Below, in pieces: positions 35,347 through 48,042 of a stretch of 64,000 nucleotides of DNA. Under the pieces are notes generated by a model. That model worked only from the letters and a program-made list of their open reading frames with translations, did no database searches and was not told the origin of the DNA. Made by a program: the position numbers and the translations under genes. Source of the stretch: Drosophila persimilis (lineage: Eukaryota > Arthropoda > Insecta > Diptera > Drosophilidae); the NCBI RefSeq assembly GCF_003286085.1, contig NW_020825289.1, forward strand, positions 3,348,001-3,412,000. The letters are read 5' to 3'. How positions within the stretch are numbered: the stretch's first letter is position 1; each line of letters begins with the position of its first letter.

Positions 35347-35515
35347 AGAGGCGGCTACCAGGCTCGCTCACCGGATTCGGGCCGACATAATACCGCTTGG
35401 GTATGCGCCTTTCCTGCGCCGTGAGTCGTAATGTCAGCTATTATCCCATCCAGATGCTCTTACTAAGATCGCGAGCGTGGGTGCCTATTTGCCAATGTCC
35501 TGTGAGGTGAGAATG
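35347..35515 (+). repeat. Dispersed repeat copy C, just outside the right arm
   Basis: It shows tagaggcggctaccaggctc, taccgcttgggtatgcgcct and tcccatccagatgctctta, the motif order of copy A. Its 35391-35455 part is nearly identical to copy B at the left boundary. Confidence 0.6.
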
Positions 35516-36599
35516 TATGACTGCGCTGCACCTGTTTTTGCCTAGTCTGTAAAATAATAATCCATATGGACCGTAATATCTAATAAATTTAATGTTTCTA
35601 ATGAATAACTCTTGTATTCGTATTAGTGTATTAGTATGTATAGGTAATGTAGAATTTCTGGTTTATATCGTAGTTTTTAGATGTAGCCACAGAGCCATGT
35701 CAAGTAATTGATTTGTATCAACCAAAAGCTTTCAATACAAAGCTTACAGTCAGTGAGACTCGACTTCCACAATTGTGGAATTTTATTGATCAAACAGATT
35801 TTTGTTCCACAAAAAGTCAGCAAAACCAGTTGTACAGATTTCATATATTTAAATTCACATGCAAGATAGGATTGGGAACGTTGTGAGCTTTATACTAGAC
35901 GTGTTAAACCAACGATGCTGGCGCCATTCGACAGGTTTGAATTTATTGACCTAAAAAATCGATCCACCGATAGTATTGGGCTAAAATAATAAGTTTTAAG
36001 ATAGGCTATTAAAAGCCATTTGACACGTAAAATTAAATAAAGATTGTTCAAAATTAAACCTTTTACTCATACAGGCAGGCTCTGGCTTTGACTTTCACAA
36101 AAATGGTCCGATTTGTATTCCAAAAAAGCAAGATTTCGACGTTTTCAAAACGGATACATTTGGCTCGCCTTTTATACAACAAAACGAATCATAATTGCTG
36201 CATTAACATAAATTTAACACTATTTGACATGCCCGATTCGGTTATCGGAACGTTGATATATATAACTGTTATAGCTTGTCAGATGTGTTAACAAGACAGG
36301 TGTTGCCTTTAAGATGTCTTGATCTCCTTGGCTCGCGCACTTTCTACCGTCGTTTTGCTTCTTTTTAGAAGCTCTTTTGAGCGATTGAAAAAATAAAGGC
36401 ATTTAGATCATGCTGTATATTTACGAAGCAACCAGTCTTGGAAAGGGTGCAAAATTATACAAGTGCAAAATTAACATTAGAACGGGGTGTATTTCACCAA
36501 GCCCGGACGGGTATATCGAATCCGCTATTGATGATGATCAGGAATAAATATACTCAATGGGGTCGGATATACTCGCTTCTTACGCGGAGGAGCAAGTCC
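35516..36599. other. Unassigned AT-rich DNA
   Basis: No gene recognised. Near 35770-35830 there is a relic of the repeat seen at the palindrome centre (tggaattttattgatcaa, then TTTTTGTTCCACAAAAA). ORFs at 36088 and 36438 look like chance. Confidence 0.4.
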
Positions 36600-37719
36600 A
36601 AACGAGGGGGAACGTTGTGAGTTGCTGCGGACACCGCAACTCTACAGTTATACCCGATACTAAGTCAGTATGGCTCTCCTCCGGCAGATGGCGCTAATAT
36701 TAAGCGACACGACAAAGAGTGTGTGCGAGAGAGACAGAAAATCAGTCTGAGCGTGACGTCGGGCGCTGCATAGCCAATGCAAATTGATTTGTTCCTTTTG
36801 GCTACAAAAATTATCTGATCTGATCCAAATTCAGCAACCGGATAGATATAGTCATTCTCTATGATTCTGCGTTTTTAGTTTTTTCGAATCTGCAATATTG
36901 TGGATGCAACAGATTTTCGTCCTTTGTGGGGGCGGATGGGGGTGGGGCGAAATTCTGAGATATACGTTTTATATTGACATCTTAAAGGAGTGTGTGTACC
37001 AAATTTGGTTACTCTAGCCTTAATAGTCTCTGAGATTTGTGGTTGCCTCAGATTTTCGTCCTTTGCGGTGGCGGAAGGGGGTGTGGCGAAATTTTGACAC
37101 GAAACGGTCAAGGTCCGATATCACAGGAGTGTGGATACCAAATTTGGTTTCTCTAGCTCTTATGGGTTCTGAGATCCTTGAACTCATATTTTGCAATTGG
37201 CAAAACCGACCATGAAACCTTTGTGTTAGAGTGAGACAGAGCAAGAAAGAGTGAAATTGTTTTCGTGATTCTGGCTATAATAATTATACGATCTGGTTCA
37301 GATTTTGCACTCTAGAAGATATAGTCATCTTCTACGATTCTGCGTTTTTAGTTTTCTCGTATCGTCGAAATTGTGGATGCCACAGATTTTCGCCCTTTGT
37401 GGGGGCGGAAGTGGGCGGGGCAAAGTTTTGAAATATTTTTGGAGCAGTGACATATCACAGAAGTCTGGATCCAAAACATCGTTGCTCTAGCTCTTATAGT
37501 CTTTGAGCATTAGGCGCTGAAGGGGACGGACAGACGGACAGACGGACGGACGGACAGACGGACAGACAGACATGGCTCAATCGACTCGGATATTGATGCT
37601 GATCAAGAATATATATACTTTATGAGGTCGGAAACGATTCCTTCTGGACGTTACACACATACACTTTTACCACAAATCTAATATACCCCAATACTCATTA
37701 TGAGTATCGGGTATAAAAA
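36600..37719 (-). mobile_element. DINE-1/SGM-like repeat, full-length copy, inverted
   Basis: It runs from AACGAGGGGGAACGTTGTGA to GAGTATCGGGTATAAAAA with all internal modules, including the GGACGGACAGAC microsatellite at 37525-37570. It is the longest copy in the window. Confidence 0.78.
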
Positions 37720-38521
37720 GCAGCCGCCCAAGATGTCGATGGTAAAGTGGAAGGGCTGTATAGTGAAGGCCAAGAGGCGTTCACTGCCTTCCATCTGGAA
37801 TTAAAGAAGGATTATGAATCATTTATCTCCTCAGACTCTGTTAATCCTATGTAGGATCAGTAGATCCTATGTAAATTGATTTTACTAATATATTTAACAT
37901 ATTTTTATTTTAGTTGTAATTTTTTGAATATTTTTGGTGAGATATTAGCCGCCTATTTGAGTTTTCTATAGTTCATATTTCATAGTCATTCATACCATAA
38001 CTTTTCCTATTATGGAAATGCATTATATGTATGTCTATTCCAGTTTAAGCACCCAGTTTTACGCGCATAAGAGTGTTTCCCACACGCATACAGCGATGCG
38101 TTCCGTTTCTGAAATGCGGGTAAGTAGTAGCTGTATGTGTGTGCTTGTGCATGACACAACTTTTGGAGCTCATTTACTACAAGAATTCTTGTTAAAAATT
38201 CTTGTGGAATTCTTGTGGTAAATTTGATCGTTAACATCCAACAAGATTTAAAATTTTAAAAGGTTAATCTTATTTAATGTTACTATAATTACTATACTAT
38301 AACATTTGAGACATAACATTTTCTATTCTTCTTAAAAGTTCCGTCATATTCATCGCTTTTAATATTCGGTTCCAGAAAATATCAATTTTATCTTGTCTAG
38401 TACAGCGCACAAACACAAATAGAAATAAAAGCATTTGATCCTCCACATATGATGCCTTTAGCGAAATCTTAGACGGAATTAACTGGGTCTCACACCGGAC
38501 ATCTTTTGTACAGGCGGTGAT
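37720..38521. other. Unassigned DNA after the DINE copy
   Basis: A short possibly coding stretch at 37725-37800 (VKWKGCIVKAKRRSLPSIWN in one frame) looks like a decayed fragment. The rest is AT-rich with no recognised feature. Confidence 0.3.
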
Positions 38522-38941
38522 TTGAAGGAGCGTACAGGTACAAATTACATTCAATGTAATTTTAAAGATTTTCAACAGTGTTGTTCTGATTCCAGGCATT
38601 TGAGTTTGAGTTCACTAGCATTGAACAATTTGGCGCTGCTTTGGCATGCGATATACGCACGGCAGCTTCAAATGCTCGCCGAGGAAATCCTGCAAACCGA
38701 TCCAGCGGGAGTGCGAATGGCCAAACTGTCCATTGAAAAAGGAACAGCACAGATATTCTTGCCGTACAACGGGAGCGGCACAACATTAGACGTCGACCAA
38801 CCAGTCGATAGCAATGACAATGCCATCCGGCCCAACGAGCCACCTTTGCACGATCGAGATGCGGCCAATGTGCTCCTGGCGGGAGAACAGCAGAAAGGCA
38901 GCCGCAGTTATTTCATTTGTAAAAATCAAAGTTTAATTTGA
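38522..38941 (+). CDS. Unrecognised ORF with coding-like composition, 139 aa
   Basis: From about residue 38 the frame has a credible protein composition: LALLWHAIYARQLQMLAEEI, then LQTDPAGVRMAKLSIEKGTA, then an acidic, Asp/Asn-rich stretch. An acceptor-like ttctgattccag lies at 38585-38596, so the true exon may start near 38597. No family is recognised. It could be a fragment of a host gene or of a transposon. Confidence 0.3.
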   Translation: MKERTGTNYIQCNFKDFQQCCSDSRHLSLSSLALNNLALLWHAIYARQLQMLAEEILQTDPAGVRMAKLSIEKGTAQIFLPYNGSGTTLDVDQPVDSNDNAIRPNEPPLHDRDAANVLLAGEQQKGSRSYFICKNQSLI

Positions 38942-39453
38942 AATTACCTCCTAAAAATAGGCAGTCAAAAATTGTATTTGTTGATCGTGCGAGGTTTCAT
39001 AAAGCTGTTAAACTTATATTTTACGATGAAATGGCAGCGCTCTTTTATTTGGTTGTTCCGCATTGCATTAAACCCGTCCAAAATTTCGTAAAAATATTAA
39101 GAAAAAGGAAATTCATGCCCCAGAATTTACAGAGACCTCTTCATCTAATCATCCAAAGGAAAGATGTTGCTGCGTGGGAGATTTACTTTTGTTTTTTGGG
39201 CATGGGCGAGGGGCGCTCTCGGGATACTCCGACTGAGGCTCGTCTTCCTTCATTATTACTTCTAAATGATTTCCGCGGTAGGGAGAAGCTAAATTTCCGG
39301 GATAGAGAATACCACTTAACATTGATTTCGATATCCCCAAAAAAAACGAGAGAAGAACTCAATCAGTTTGCCTCTGCTGGTTCTGTTAGTCTGCCTCGAT
39401 CTCAGGCCGGACTTGTCCTCCCTACCATTGGCCAGCCTGCCCCCAGGCAGTAA
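38938..39453 (+). CDS. Unrecognised ORF, 171 aa, overlapping the previous by 4 bp
   Basis: It starts MKLPPKNRQSKIVFVDRARF and ends TIGQPAPRQ. It is basic, with a few aromatic-rich stretches. It begins within the stop codon region of the preceding frame, which may mean a single decayed frame broken by a frameshift. Function unknown. Confidence 0.2.
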   Translation: MKLPPKNRQSKIVFVDRARFHKAVKLIFYDEMAALFYLVVPHCIKPVQNFVKILRKRKFMPQNLQRPLHLIIQRKDVAAWEIYFCFLGMGEGRSRDTPTEARLPSLLLLNDFRGREKLNFRDREYHLTLISISPKKTREELNQFASAGSVSLPRSQAGLVLPTIGQPAPRQ

Positions 39454-39718
39454 AATTTAAAACTCTACGCTGTTTAGAACATTATAAAATACATTTATTC
39501 ACTAAAAGAAAATTTTACCATTTCCCATGGGTTATAAACGTACAGAAACAAAACAAAAACATTGATTATATAAAATAAGTAAAAAAACAGAATAAATAGA
39601 TATATATTAGACCTTAAATATAGCAACAATGCTGTGGATGGTAAATAATTAAAAGGGCATAGGGACGGGAATATCATAGCCACTGCTCGGCGAGCAAACA
39701 CTGCCGGAAACCAAAATT

Positions 39719-40578
39719 TTACCCAATCCACTTCACACTATGCAAAATCCTACTTAACCAAATATTAGTAGCACCTCTCACTTGAGCATCCTGGCTCTTT
39801 CTTGGACGGCAGCCTTCGGGCGGAAAGTCCTCTAACAGGTCAGGATGAATTTCCCACAGAGAATTTGTTTTATCGTTCGCTTTTCTCTCTGAGCAATAGA
39901 TGGCGCCATACAAAAATTTCAAATTATCTGTTAAAAGCGCTACAAGCATCGTTCTTGTAAATTATTGGAATAGCCATTTTTCTAAATAAACTTAGTTTTG
40001 CGGCCTCCGTCCTTGTTGGAGGGATCCTGTGATTTCAAATGTGGCATTTCAGAATCATTGTATGGCGGGTGTTCTTGCACCTTTCCGTTCCCTTTGGCCT
40101 CCCTTATCCAATCTCCTGTTCTCCTTTCTCTTTTCGGTCGCGAAAATTTAAAGTTCTTAATTAATTGACAATTTGGTTTGAGTAGGGATTGCAAAGGCAA
40201 AGGCGTAGGGATTGCAAAGGCAAAGGCAGACCAGGAGTCTATAAGCCCGGCAACCGGTTTACCTAGTGTAAGCCATGTTGATGCGCCGTTCCTGGATGTT
40301 TCTTTTAAGAACCGCCAAACAAGAGTGAGGTTACTGCTTCGAAGAGCGAATATCGAAGATCGCCAATACAAATATCATAGGTGAAGACTTAAGCTGTCTA
40401 TTTGCCCCTCCTCCAGCACTGGGTCGATCGCCAAAATGTAGTTTTTTGAACTGTCGGTTAATTTAAGTATCCTTTTTGCGAAATATCTCTGCAGTATCCT
40501 CCCTTCAAATGTCTCCCTCCCCTCACTTGTGCAACGTAACAAAGAATACTTCAGCCTATGACTTCGAAAACGTTCCAT
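39719..40578 (-). pseudogene. Cluster of three - strand ORF fragments, probable decayed transposon or gene
   Basis: The frames 40578-40375, 40371-39982 and 39949-39719 lie end to end on the - strand (67, 129 and 76 aa). The first reads MERFRSHRLKYSLLRCTSE; the last contains PDLLEDFPPEGCRPRKSQDA. The tight end-to-end order suggests one ancestral frame with lesions, possibly linked to the LINE fragment just upstream at 40814-41023. I recognise no domain. Confidence 0.3.
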
Positions 40579-40813
40579 TTTGAGCTGAGGCTTGCATTTC
40601 GTCTGTTTACGAAGCTACTCACTCCACGCTGAGTTAAGCTTAGCTTCCCTTAGCTTCTTTAGCTTGGGCTATAACGTGCTTTTTGATGCCCATAGTGGGC
40701 AGAGAGAACTTGAAGATAATTAAATTGAAATAACTTTTTTTCTCATGCTGCTAGTCTCCCTCCACTCCGGTACACCATTATTACTGATTTAGCTTGTCTA
40801 ACGTCCATTCCCC

Positions 40814-41023
40814 CTATCGTACCCCTATCATCATTGGAATGTCTTTGGTCTGTCCTAGAATAACTATGTCATCGGCATCTAGGCGAACTCTTACGATAGT
40901 TGCTCCAATACTTAGTCCTCTTTCAAGATGGTCGTCCAAATAAGGCGCGAAGAGTAGCGGCGACAGGAGGCATCCCTGTTTGACCCTGGATGAACAATCC
41001 TCTAGGCACCCGGTCAAACCCAA
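40814..41023 (-). mobile_element. Non-LTR retrotransposon (LINE) reverse-transcriptase fragment
   Basis: The 69-aa frame contains RVKQGCLLSPLLFAPYLDDH followed by VRLDADDIVILGQT. This matches the RT palm signature of LINEs, G(V/L)xQGCxLSPLLF and YADDIVIL. The catalytic-motif tyrosine is replaced (DADD), and the frame is only a scrap of an RT domain. It is a dead remnant. Confidence 0.75.
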
Positions 41024-44000
41024 CGATTTTTATTTTGACTATTGTTTCTGATTAAAGATTCGATTCCATGCGCTGTTGAGCAACCGCTTCTAAAATCTGC
41101 TTGGTGCTAATTAAACTTGCCTTGTTTTTTACCCATGTTACCCCAATGGTTAGAAAGCTTACTAGTACTCAAAATTCTTGAGAAATGGGAAGATAATAAT
41201 TACACAAAAGTGTCTTTTAGTAAGTGATTCTTTATAGATGCGGACCAGCTTCTTCTTCGACCTCTTTTTTGAGATTGTGATGTACATATGTAGCTCCTGG
41301 TGGGATGACGTTGGGGGGTGCGATGCAGTCCGCCTTTCAAGTCATTGTTTGCCTGGATTGCTGCAATAGATGTTGTGTAATGACGTATGTAGTGCTTGTA
41401 CTGCTTGCATTGCTTGAGCTGCTTCGTCGACTGCGCTACCGACCCCTCATACTGCTTGTTTTGGCGTATTCTCTGCTTTTTAATATAATATTAATATATA
41501 TAAAAAGAATCCTATCATTTCGAAGTCCCAAAGACACAGCTGTCGGTGTTTTAGGGACGCCCCAGTGTAGAGAGATGGCTCTTTAATGTAGCTCCTCATG
41601 ATATGAATTTTAAATGCAGTATCAGCATATCAACAGCAGAATTCTGAGCGAGGAACATCAGCGACAAGCTGCAATATAATTTTTATGTGATGTTTAAAGA
41701 GCATAAAGATAGTTTGATTATTTTACGACGAAAACGTGACAAACGTAACAAACGAGTGCCGTGTTCGCTCATCACGGACAAACAATGAGGTTTGACTTTG
41801 CCACAATTGAAATGCGAGATTGCTTCTGTTGACCGTCAGCCAAAATCTGTGAACAAATTTTTTTGATCAACTTAAGTATCAATTACATACAGTATGGGCC
41901 TACATGGCTTGTCCATCTCGTATTACACTCGATATGTGTGTGACACTATTTGGATTTGACAGTTTGAAGCGGGGCGCCGGCACACCGGAAGGCCGTTGTA
42001 TTGATACTCATTGTCCGCTCGCTGTGAAAGTGTTTCAGCAGACACTTTATGACTGATATTTTCGCTTGAAAGGTATCATTATGTGGGCGGCGACGTCTGT
42101 GTTTGTTGCGTGCTAGAGCCGGCTACTCTTTCACTCTTGGTTTCAACTAGGTCACTAGATCAGTTGCGGACACCCATTTTTTATGAGCAGAACCTAACGC
42201 CGGCGCTGGGCCTTCATTTAAAAGGGTTGATGGTTGGTTGGTCATTTAGTTTTATTGACCTTTCCAAAGACATTCGCGGAACACACTGTAATAATCCTAT
42301 CCCATCCTCGACGTTAAGGGGATACTTGTCCGCCTTTGATGTGTTCAACAAAGCGATCCGTCTTATATGACGTCAGAAGCGAGCACACCTGCATTGATTT
42401 CCTTTTGATATTTATAAGTCCCCCGGTGTGCCGTGCCCAAATAAGGTGCTGCCTCACAGCATTGTCACAGCTGCGCATCAAGCTAACGTTGGGTTGAGCT
42501 TCTACCTATCTACATGCACATATTTATGCTTTGAATAAAGCATGACTCCGACTACACTGCGGAGCAATCGCGGTACTGGCAAGTAACACTGATAAATGCA
42601 GTGCAGCTTGCAGTGCAATCGTCACAAGCTGGAGTTATGTGGTCGAGCCTTAAACATCCGCCAAGTGTGACGACAGATAATTATTGACAGAGTGGCAACT
42701 GCATCCCATACTCGCACCCCATTTCGAAGCTAAAACTCACTTCAACCATTCAATTTGCGCCTTGAGAAGTGTGCGTCTGCACTTGGTGCTCCCGTTTTCA
42801 GCCGTACTGAAATAGCTGCTCTGGCTCCAAAAAACGACGCGTACGAGGGGGCGTCTGACGTCGACCATTGGGTCATGAACTTCAATTATGCGCTACATCA
42901 TGACTTCCCCTCCCTTCCTTCCCCTACTCCGCGCAACAGCAGGTGCCGCTGTGGCTGTTGCCCCCTCAGGGGAGCAGTTGTTTCTGTTTCAGTGCTCTAC
43001 TGCACTTGCGTTGTGTGCTGTGTTGTTGGCAGGCACATAATTGCTGTCAAATCGGCTGGCGGCCGCATAATTACAAAAGCGTTTCAATATCAATATCAGC
43101 GACGCCAAAAAAACGGTGGGGTGGAGCGCGGCCAAAAGCACTTACCACTCTAATGTTTCCATCTGGAAACATCAGATATTTCCCTTTTCCTTGATCTCTC
43201 CGGATTTTGAGCTTTTTTCGTTACGTTGTGTTTGGGGAATAAACCAAAGTGTGAAACTATTGGTTGTTTACAACTTCTAACTAGAACTTTATTTATGAAT
43301 TAGGCAGAAACCATTTACCATGTCGATTGGGAATGGGGAAATCTGTTGTGCGTGGTCTTATCAGCAGAGTCGAGCAGACGCTGAGGCCTGAAACGCACTT
43401 TCCCTCTATTGGCTTTTATTGTTTTTCAATTGTCTTGATAAACTGCATACAAATTCAATTACTGAGAGCCGACCCCCACGCTTGAGCACCATGCACCATG
43501 CAGCCAAGAACGAACCGAACTAAATGCGGTTGTCCGCTTATCAGGTCCGGCCACTCGGAATGGTGTATTTGTTGTACTGTATGCTTGTGAGATCGCTCTA
43601 ATTGATCCGCTGAACCCTCGTAGATACTAGTATAATTTCATGACACCGAATCATAAATAAACCTACCCCAATTCTGGTACATATGTATGTATGTCTGTGC
43701 ATGTTTTTGTACACATGGAGGCATGCATGTATGTACATGTTCGAGCTAGGTTCCAGCTGATAAGCAGTTTCATTATTGTATCTATGTTTGTATATGTACA
43801 TATATAGCTTGCCCCAAGTTCAATGACAGCGGCAGCCCCATAAGCTGCACTTTTCGGGTGTGTACCCACATCAGAATCGTGATCGGCATCCTTTATGTCA
43901 GTCATATGCTTTTCATTTTCATTTGCACGCTGACTGTCGCGCTTGCAATGGGCGATGGGCGATGGACGATGGACGAAGGGATGGGGTGTCTCATACTCAT

Positions 44001-44834
44001 GGTAAATATTAATTATAACTTAATATGTGTGATCTTAAATGCACATAAGAGTACAGCTCGCAATGAGTAAAAGCCCTCGCCGATCAATACGAATTATACA
44101 GTCCAGTCCCCTCTCCATGGTGACTGTAAAGAGGCGAATTTGTTTGTATTGTACACAGGCTCTCACACTTTCCTGCAATGCACACAAGAAGATCCACCGT
44201 ACGAAATGGTCGAAAACAATCTGGAACAACCATGTGCAATATGGTACTTCGCTGGAGAAAGTGCTTTCAGAAGGGCATAAATTTCTTCCAGATTCTATCA
44301 TCACGTTGGTATTGCATGTATGCATGTGTTTCAATGCTTATTTACTGGTCTTGAGTTCCAAGTGTTCTTGTGTTTGTGGTAATACCACAAACAAAACAAG
44401 CACTGATTAAAGTTAAAAATATGCCATATTTACATAAATATACGTTTGAACTTTGCATTGCTTCTGACAAATATGTAGGGTGGACAAATACAGTCAAGCA
44501 CCAGACAGTCCGAGGCAGCGACGGCAGCACGAGCGCAATTCATTCGGTTCGGAGTCGTCGGGGAGTGAAAAGACGTACAAAGTTCGGTTGCACGCATGAT
44601 CTCGTCTTAGTTTGTATTTAGCGTTGCGGCAGCGATTACGGAAATAAAACATATTTGTGCAGATAATATAAACCAGTAATTATTAAAGCTTACAACTTGG
44701 CACGACCTCAGCGACAGATATCACATCACACCAGTTTCCCTCGTTTCAATCTCTCAAGCATGCAGAAGTAGATACATATGTATCTATCTGAGAGCGGACC
44801 GAAAGAAAGCGCGAGACTTCGCCGGGCTTTATTT
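41024..44834. other. Large intergenic region upstream of scb
   Basis: No gene, tRNA or full transposon recognised. Scattered short ORFs (for example 42755-43153 and 44039-44410) have no recognisable domain. TATG/CATA tracts are present near 43680-43740. It probably includes regulatory DNA for the distal scb promoter; that is inference from position only. Confidence 0.4.
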
Positions 44835-44884
44835 AATAAATATAAATTCGCGAGAACGCTAACATAAGCGAACGTCAATGCGAA

Positions 44885-44925
44885 TATAAAGTGCCCGAGT
44901 GTGTGCGTAGAGAGCGTCAATTAAA
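44885..44925 (+). promoter_or_regulatory. Candidate TATA-type core promoter for the distal scb transcript
   Basis: TATAAAG at 44885-44891 is followed about 30 bp later by GTCAATTAA (44917-44925), an initiator-like sequence. The distal signal-peptide exon begins 0.2 kb downstream. Spacing fits a TATA/Inr promoter, but AT-rich DNA makes chance matches likely. Confidence 0.3.
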
Positions 44926-45130
44926 TTCAATAAATCATAAATAAATGTGTACTAAATCCTGCTTTTCGAGTGGCTTGTGTCACTGTGACTGAGCGAATCT
45001 GTTTAAAACTGTGATTTAATGGCATGTCGGAGCTCGCAGAGCGCGAAATAAATTAAAGAGAAATTACGAATGAGCATAATTTAATTTTTAATGAATTTCG
45101 ATGAAATTTCAATCACTAACTTCAACTAAA

Positions 45131-45324
45131 ATGGATATCTGCCGTCTCTGGATACTCGTGTCGCTGTCCCTGCAGTTGCATCTGCTGCCAGGCCTACTGG
45201 TTGATGCCTTTAACTTTTCGCCGCGTGCAAACCTAGTGTTAGGCGCCCCCCAACATTTGCGTTTTCACTTGAACCAAACGCGCAGCTCCTACTTTGGATA
45301 CACCCTGGTGATACGTCCAACCAG
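45131..45324 (+). CDS. scb: scb alternative first coding exon 1a
   Basis: From ATG 45131: MDICRLWILVSLSLQLHLLP is a signal peptide. It is followed by the integrin alpha N-terminus FNFSPRANLVLGAP and SSYFGYTLVIRPT. The donor gtgagt at 45325 leaves two bases, the same phase as exon 1b, so both can splice to 48967. An in-frame ATG at 45101 would add ten polar residues ahead of the signal peptide. With ATG 45131 the exon is 194 coding bases, exactly like exon 1b, which favours that start. Confidence 0.85.
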
Positions 45325-48042
45325 GTGAGTTGCATAGAGGCAGGGGAGTGAAATGTTTGTACATATGTAAATAATTCGACAAACACCCCGGCCCAGTGTG
45401 AATATATACCATGCACACATTTCGATAACTGGCATACGTTCCCTTCCGTTCGGTTGATTTGCTTAAAGACAACCAATTCTTTTCAATTCCGTACTTTGAG
45501 TCACCACCTTTGTCAATATTTTAAGACTTGTGGCACATGGAAACAAAAGTTGAGACCTGTACACATATGTACACATACATATGTACTGTACGAGTAAATA
45601 GTTTGGAGGTGTTAAAGATGGGATTGACAAAATTAGAAAAGTTCTGGTAGAGCCACTTTTATTTGTTTTCAGCTTGACGAGTAGCGTGCTAAAACCGCAA
45701 TCGTAAATGGCTCCATGGCGGCAAGTGGATATCTTTTCCCCGCCATCAATCTCGACTGGGCAGCTGCATAAACATGCCCCAGCAACTAATAATACAAGTA
45801 GAGTAGGAAAGTCTCAGCCCCTCTCAAACCACTCAAAAACAATATCACTTCAGACAGCAATATCTAAAAATAACAACAAAAAACTGGCTTCAATTGCCAT
45901 CAGTTTCAATTGCCACAGATCCGAGATCAAGTCTCGGCTTCGGCGACGATCCACACAACTGACAAACTCCAACACTTTTCTATGTGTTTTTGGGCGACCT
46001 ACATACTTTGTAGGTATGTACATAGGTACTTCGAATCATATGATATGTAGACCTGATGGCGGCGACTTTTGCTCAGAAATGACATCACACACCTCAGAGG
46101 ACGGCTCAAATCAGAAAGTTTTAAGCACAAGTAATACGAGATACGAGATACTCTTCTTTTATGGGTTCGTTCTCATTCTAAACATTATTGAAGAGAATTA
46201 TCAATGTGTGGTCAAATCCACCCACATGCAAAAGTATTTATGTTAATTGAAGAAAGATTAATGATTGATTCATATCTTTAGAATTGCATTTTCATTGGCT
46301 TAGAATCAAACAGAGATTTGTTAATCTCGTTAGAAGCTGTACCATATTACACCATTTACCATTGCCACAAAAAACCTGTGAGGCTACTTGGTACAATTTC
46401 TTCAACCGTTCCCGAGTTCCCTAGTTTTTTTTTATTGCTGGTACTTTACCAGGTACAAATTACTGCTGCCATCATGGAGTACTCTAGCCTAATTATATAC
46501 GGAAATTGCGCGTAAAATCACGGCAAGCTGCAATTTATTTCACATCAATTGAAGTTGACCAAAATTAAAAACTAATGTTCGTTTCTATTGCTTCCTGGAG
46601 AGCAGCGGGGTACCGAGTATAAACATATTACCATTTCCACGGACTGTGGTCACTCGAGTCCGAACTGGCAAAAAACTGCACGGGGAAATGAGTGTCGCCA
46701 TGCAACCAATACAGGCTGCATGAGTCACACAAGTTTCCAATCAGAATCCGAGTAATGGGGGTACTACGGCGTCGGCGAACGCAACAGCTGCATTCTGTAT
46801 TGCAGCGGCGCCTCATCCATCCCCATGCCCATGCCTAAGTTCCTCCTCCCCTCCCACACCGACTTGACACCACACAAATATTTTTAGCCGCTTTTCTCCT
46901 GGTCATTAAACCCGATTCCGAAAAAACCAACAAACCAAAATCGCTGCAGCAGGGTAGCGGGGTAGCTTTTGTTCTTGAACATTTGTTGGCCGCTGCTCCT
47001 GAACTCATGTCGCTGACGATGGAGCGAAGATTTGTGTGGTCCCAACGTGGCTTGTTGCCCATTCAAATAAACAGTTCATTGTTTAAACAAAGCGAGCATC
47101 TTCGGTGCACTTACAAGGGCCAGGCATGGGATCGGGGTAGGGTATGCGTGTGAGACAGTCTACATGGTATGACTCACTCTTGGGGAACAACGGAACAAGA
47201 AGTTCCGCTCAGCACATATCGCACATCCAGACTTCTTCGTTGAAACAAAAACAAAACTGGGCTGGCTGTTTTCATTCCCTTTCCTTTTCCTCAGCATTAA
47301 GACATTTTGGAGCCGGTAGCCCGGTGCCATATGCCTGTGTCTCGCAACCGGTGTTGTCACATTAGCTACTTTGTTATAATGTTGGCGAGCATAATCGTAT
47401 CTACATATGTACATATGTATGTATACCCTAGGGACCATTGGGCATCGTCATTGGCGCTGACTAATCCGAGGAGTTTTTTCAGCTTACAAAACTAGGAAAA
47501 ACACAGATATTGGATATCTTAATAGTTCGTATCAATTAAATCCGGCATGAATCAGGCGTGAGGCTGTTCGAAAACTACCCACCCACTTGTGTAATGATTG
47601 CAATGAATCTGTTTCGCTAAAATCACTAATATTGTGTCTAAAAATTGACAAAGATACTCCTCGAAGCAGTAGCTCTCCCGCGAACCGATTTCGAAATCTG
47701 GATGAGCGACAACGGTAAAGTGAGTAATCAGTGAGAGGAAAGAGAGAGGTTTGGTTCTCTCTCAGCAACGGCACAAACTGGCCCAGTCGGGCTCTCTACA
47801 CCTCGCGTTCGCGTTTGCGCTCGCGCTCTCATTGAGGTAGTCGTCGGGTGGTCGGGTCGGGTACTTGATTATTCAACTTTCATCTTTCATTCGATGCGGA
47901 CGCGGTTCTCCACGTCATTCAGTGCTAGTGCTAAGACAGCGTGATAGTGATAGTACACCTAAAATCGAAGTTGTCTAGTTTTAACCAGTATATTTAAACA
48001 ATATTTCGAAAAGGCTTATACAAGTTACCTACAAGTGCGGAT
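45325..48042 (+). other. Intron of the distal scb transcript and proximal promoter region
   Basis: It holds a 179-aa + strand frame at 45707-46246 with no recognisable domain, AT-rich tracts and ATGTACATATG motifs. The last few hundred bases should contain the promoter and 5' UTR for exon 1b. Confidence 0.5.
47917..47930 (+). promoter_or_regulatory. Candidate initiator for the proximal scb transcript
   Basis: ATTCAGTGCTAG-type sequence matching the fly initiator (TCAGT), about 120 bp before ATG 48043. I see no good TATA box. Weak evidence. Confidence 0.25.

Noticed and set aside
45707..46246. 179-aa ORF in the scb intron
   Set aside because: No recognisable domain or promoter/poly(A) context; AT-rich intronic DNA can give such frames by chance.
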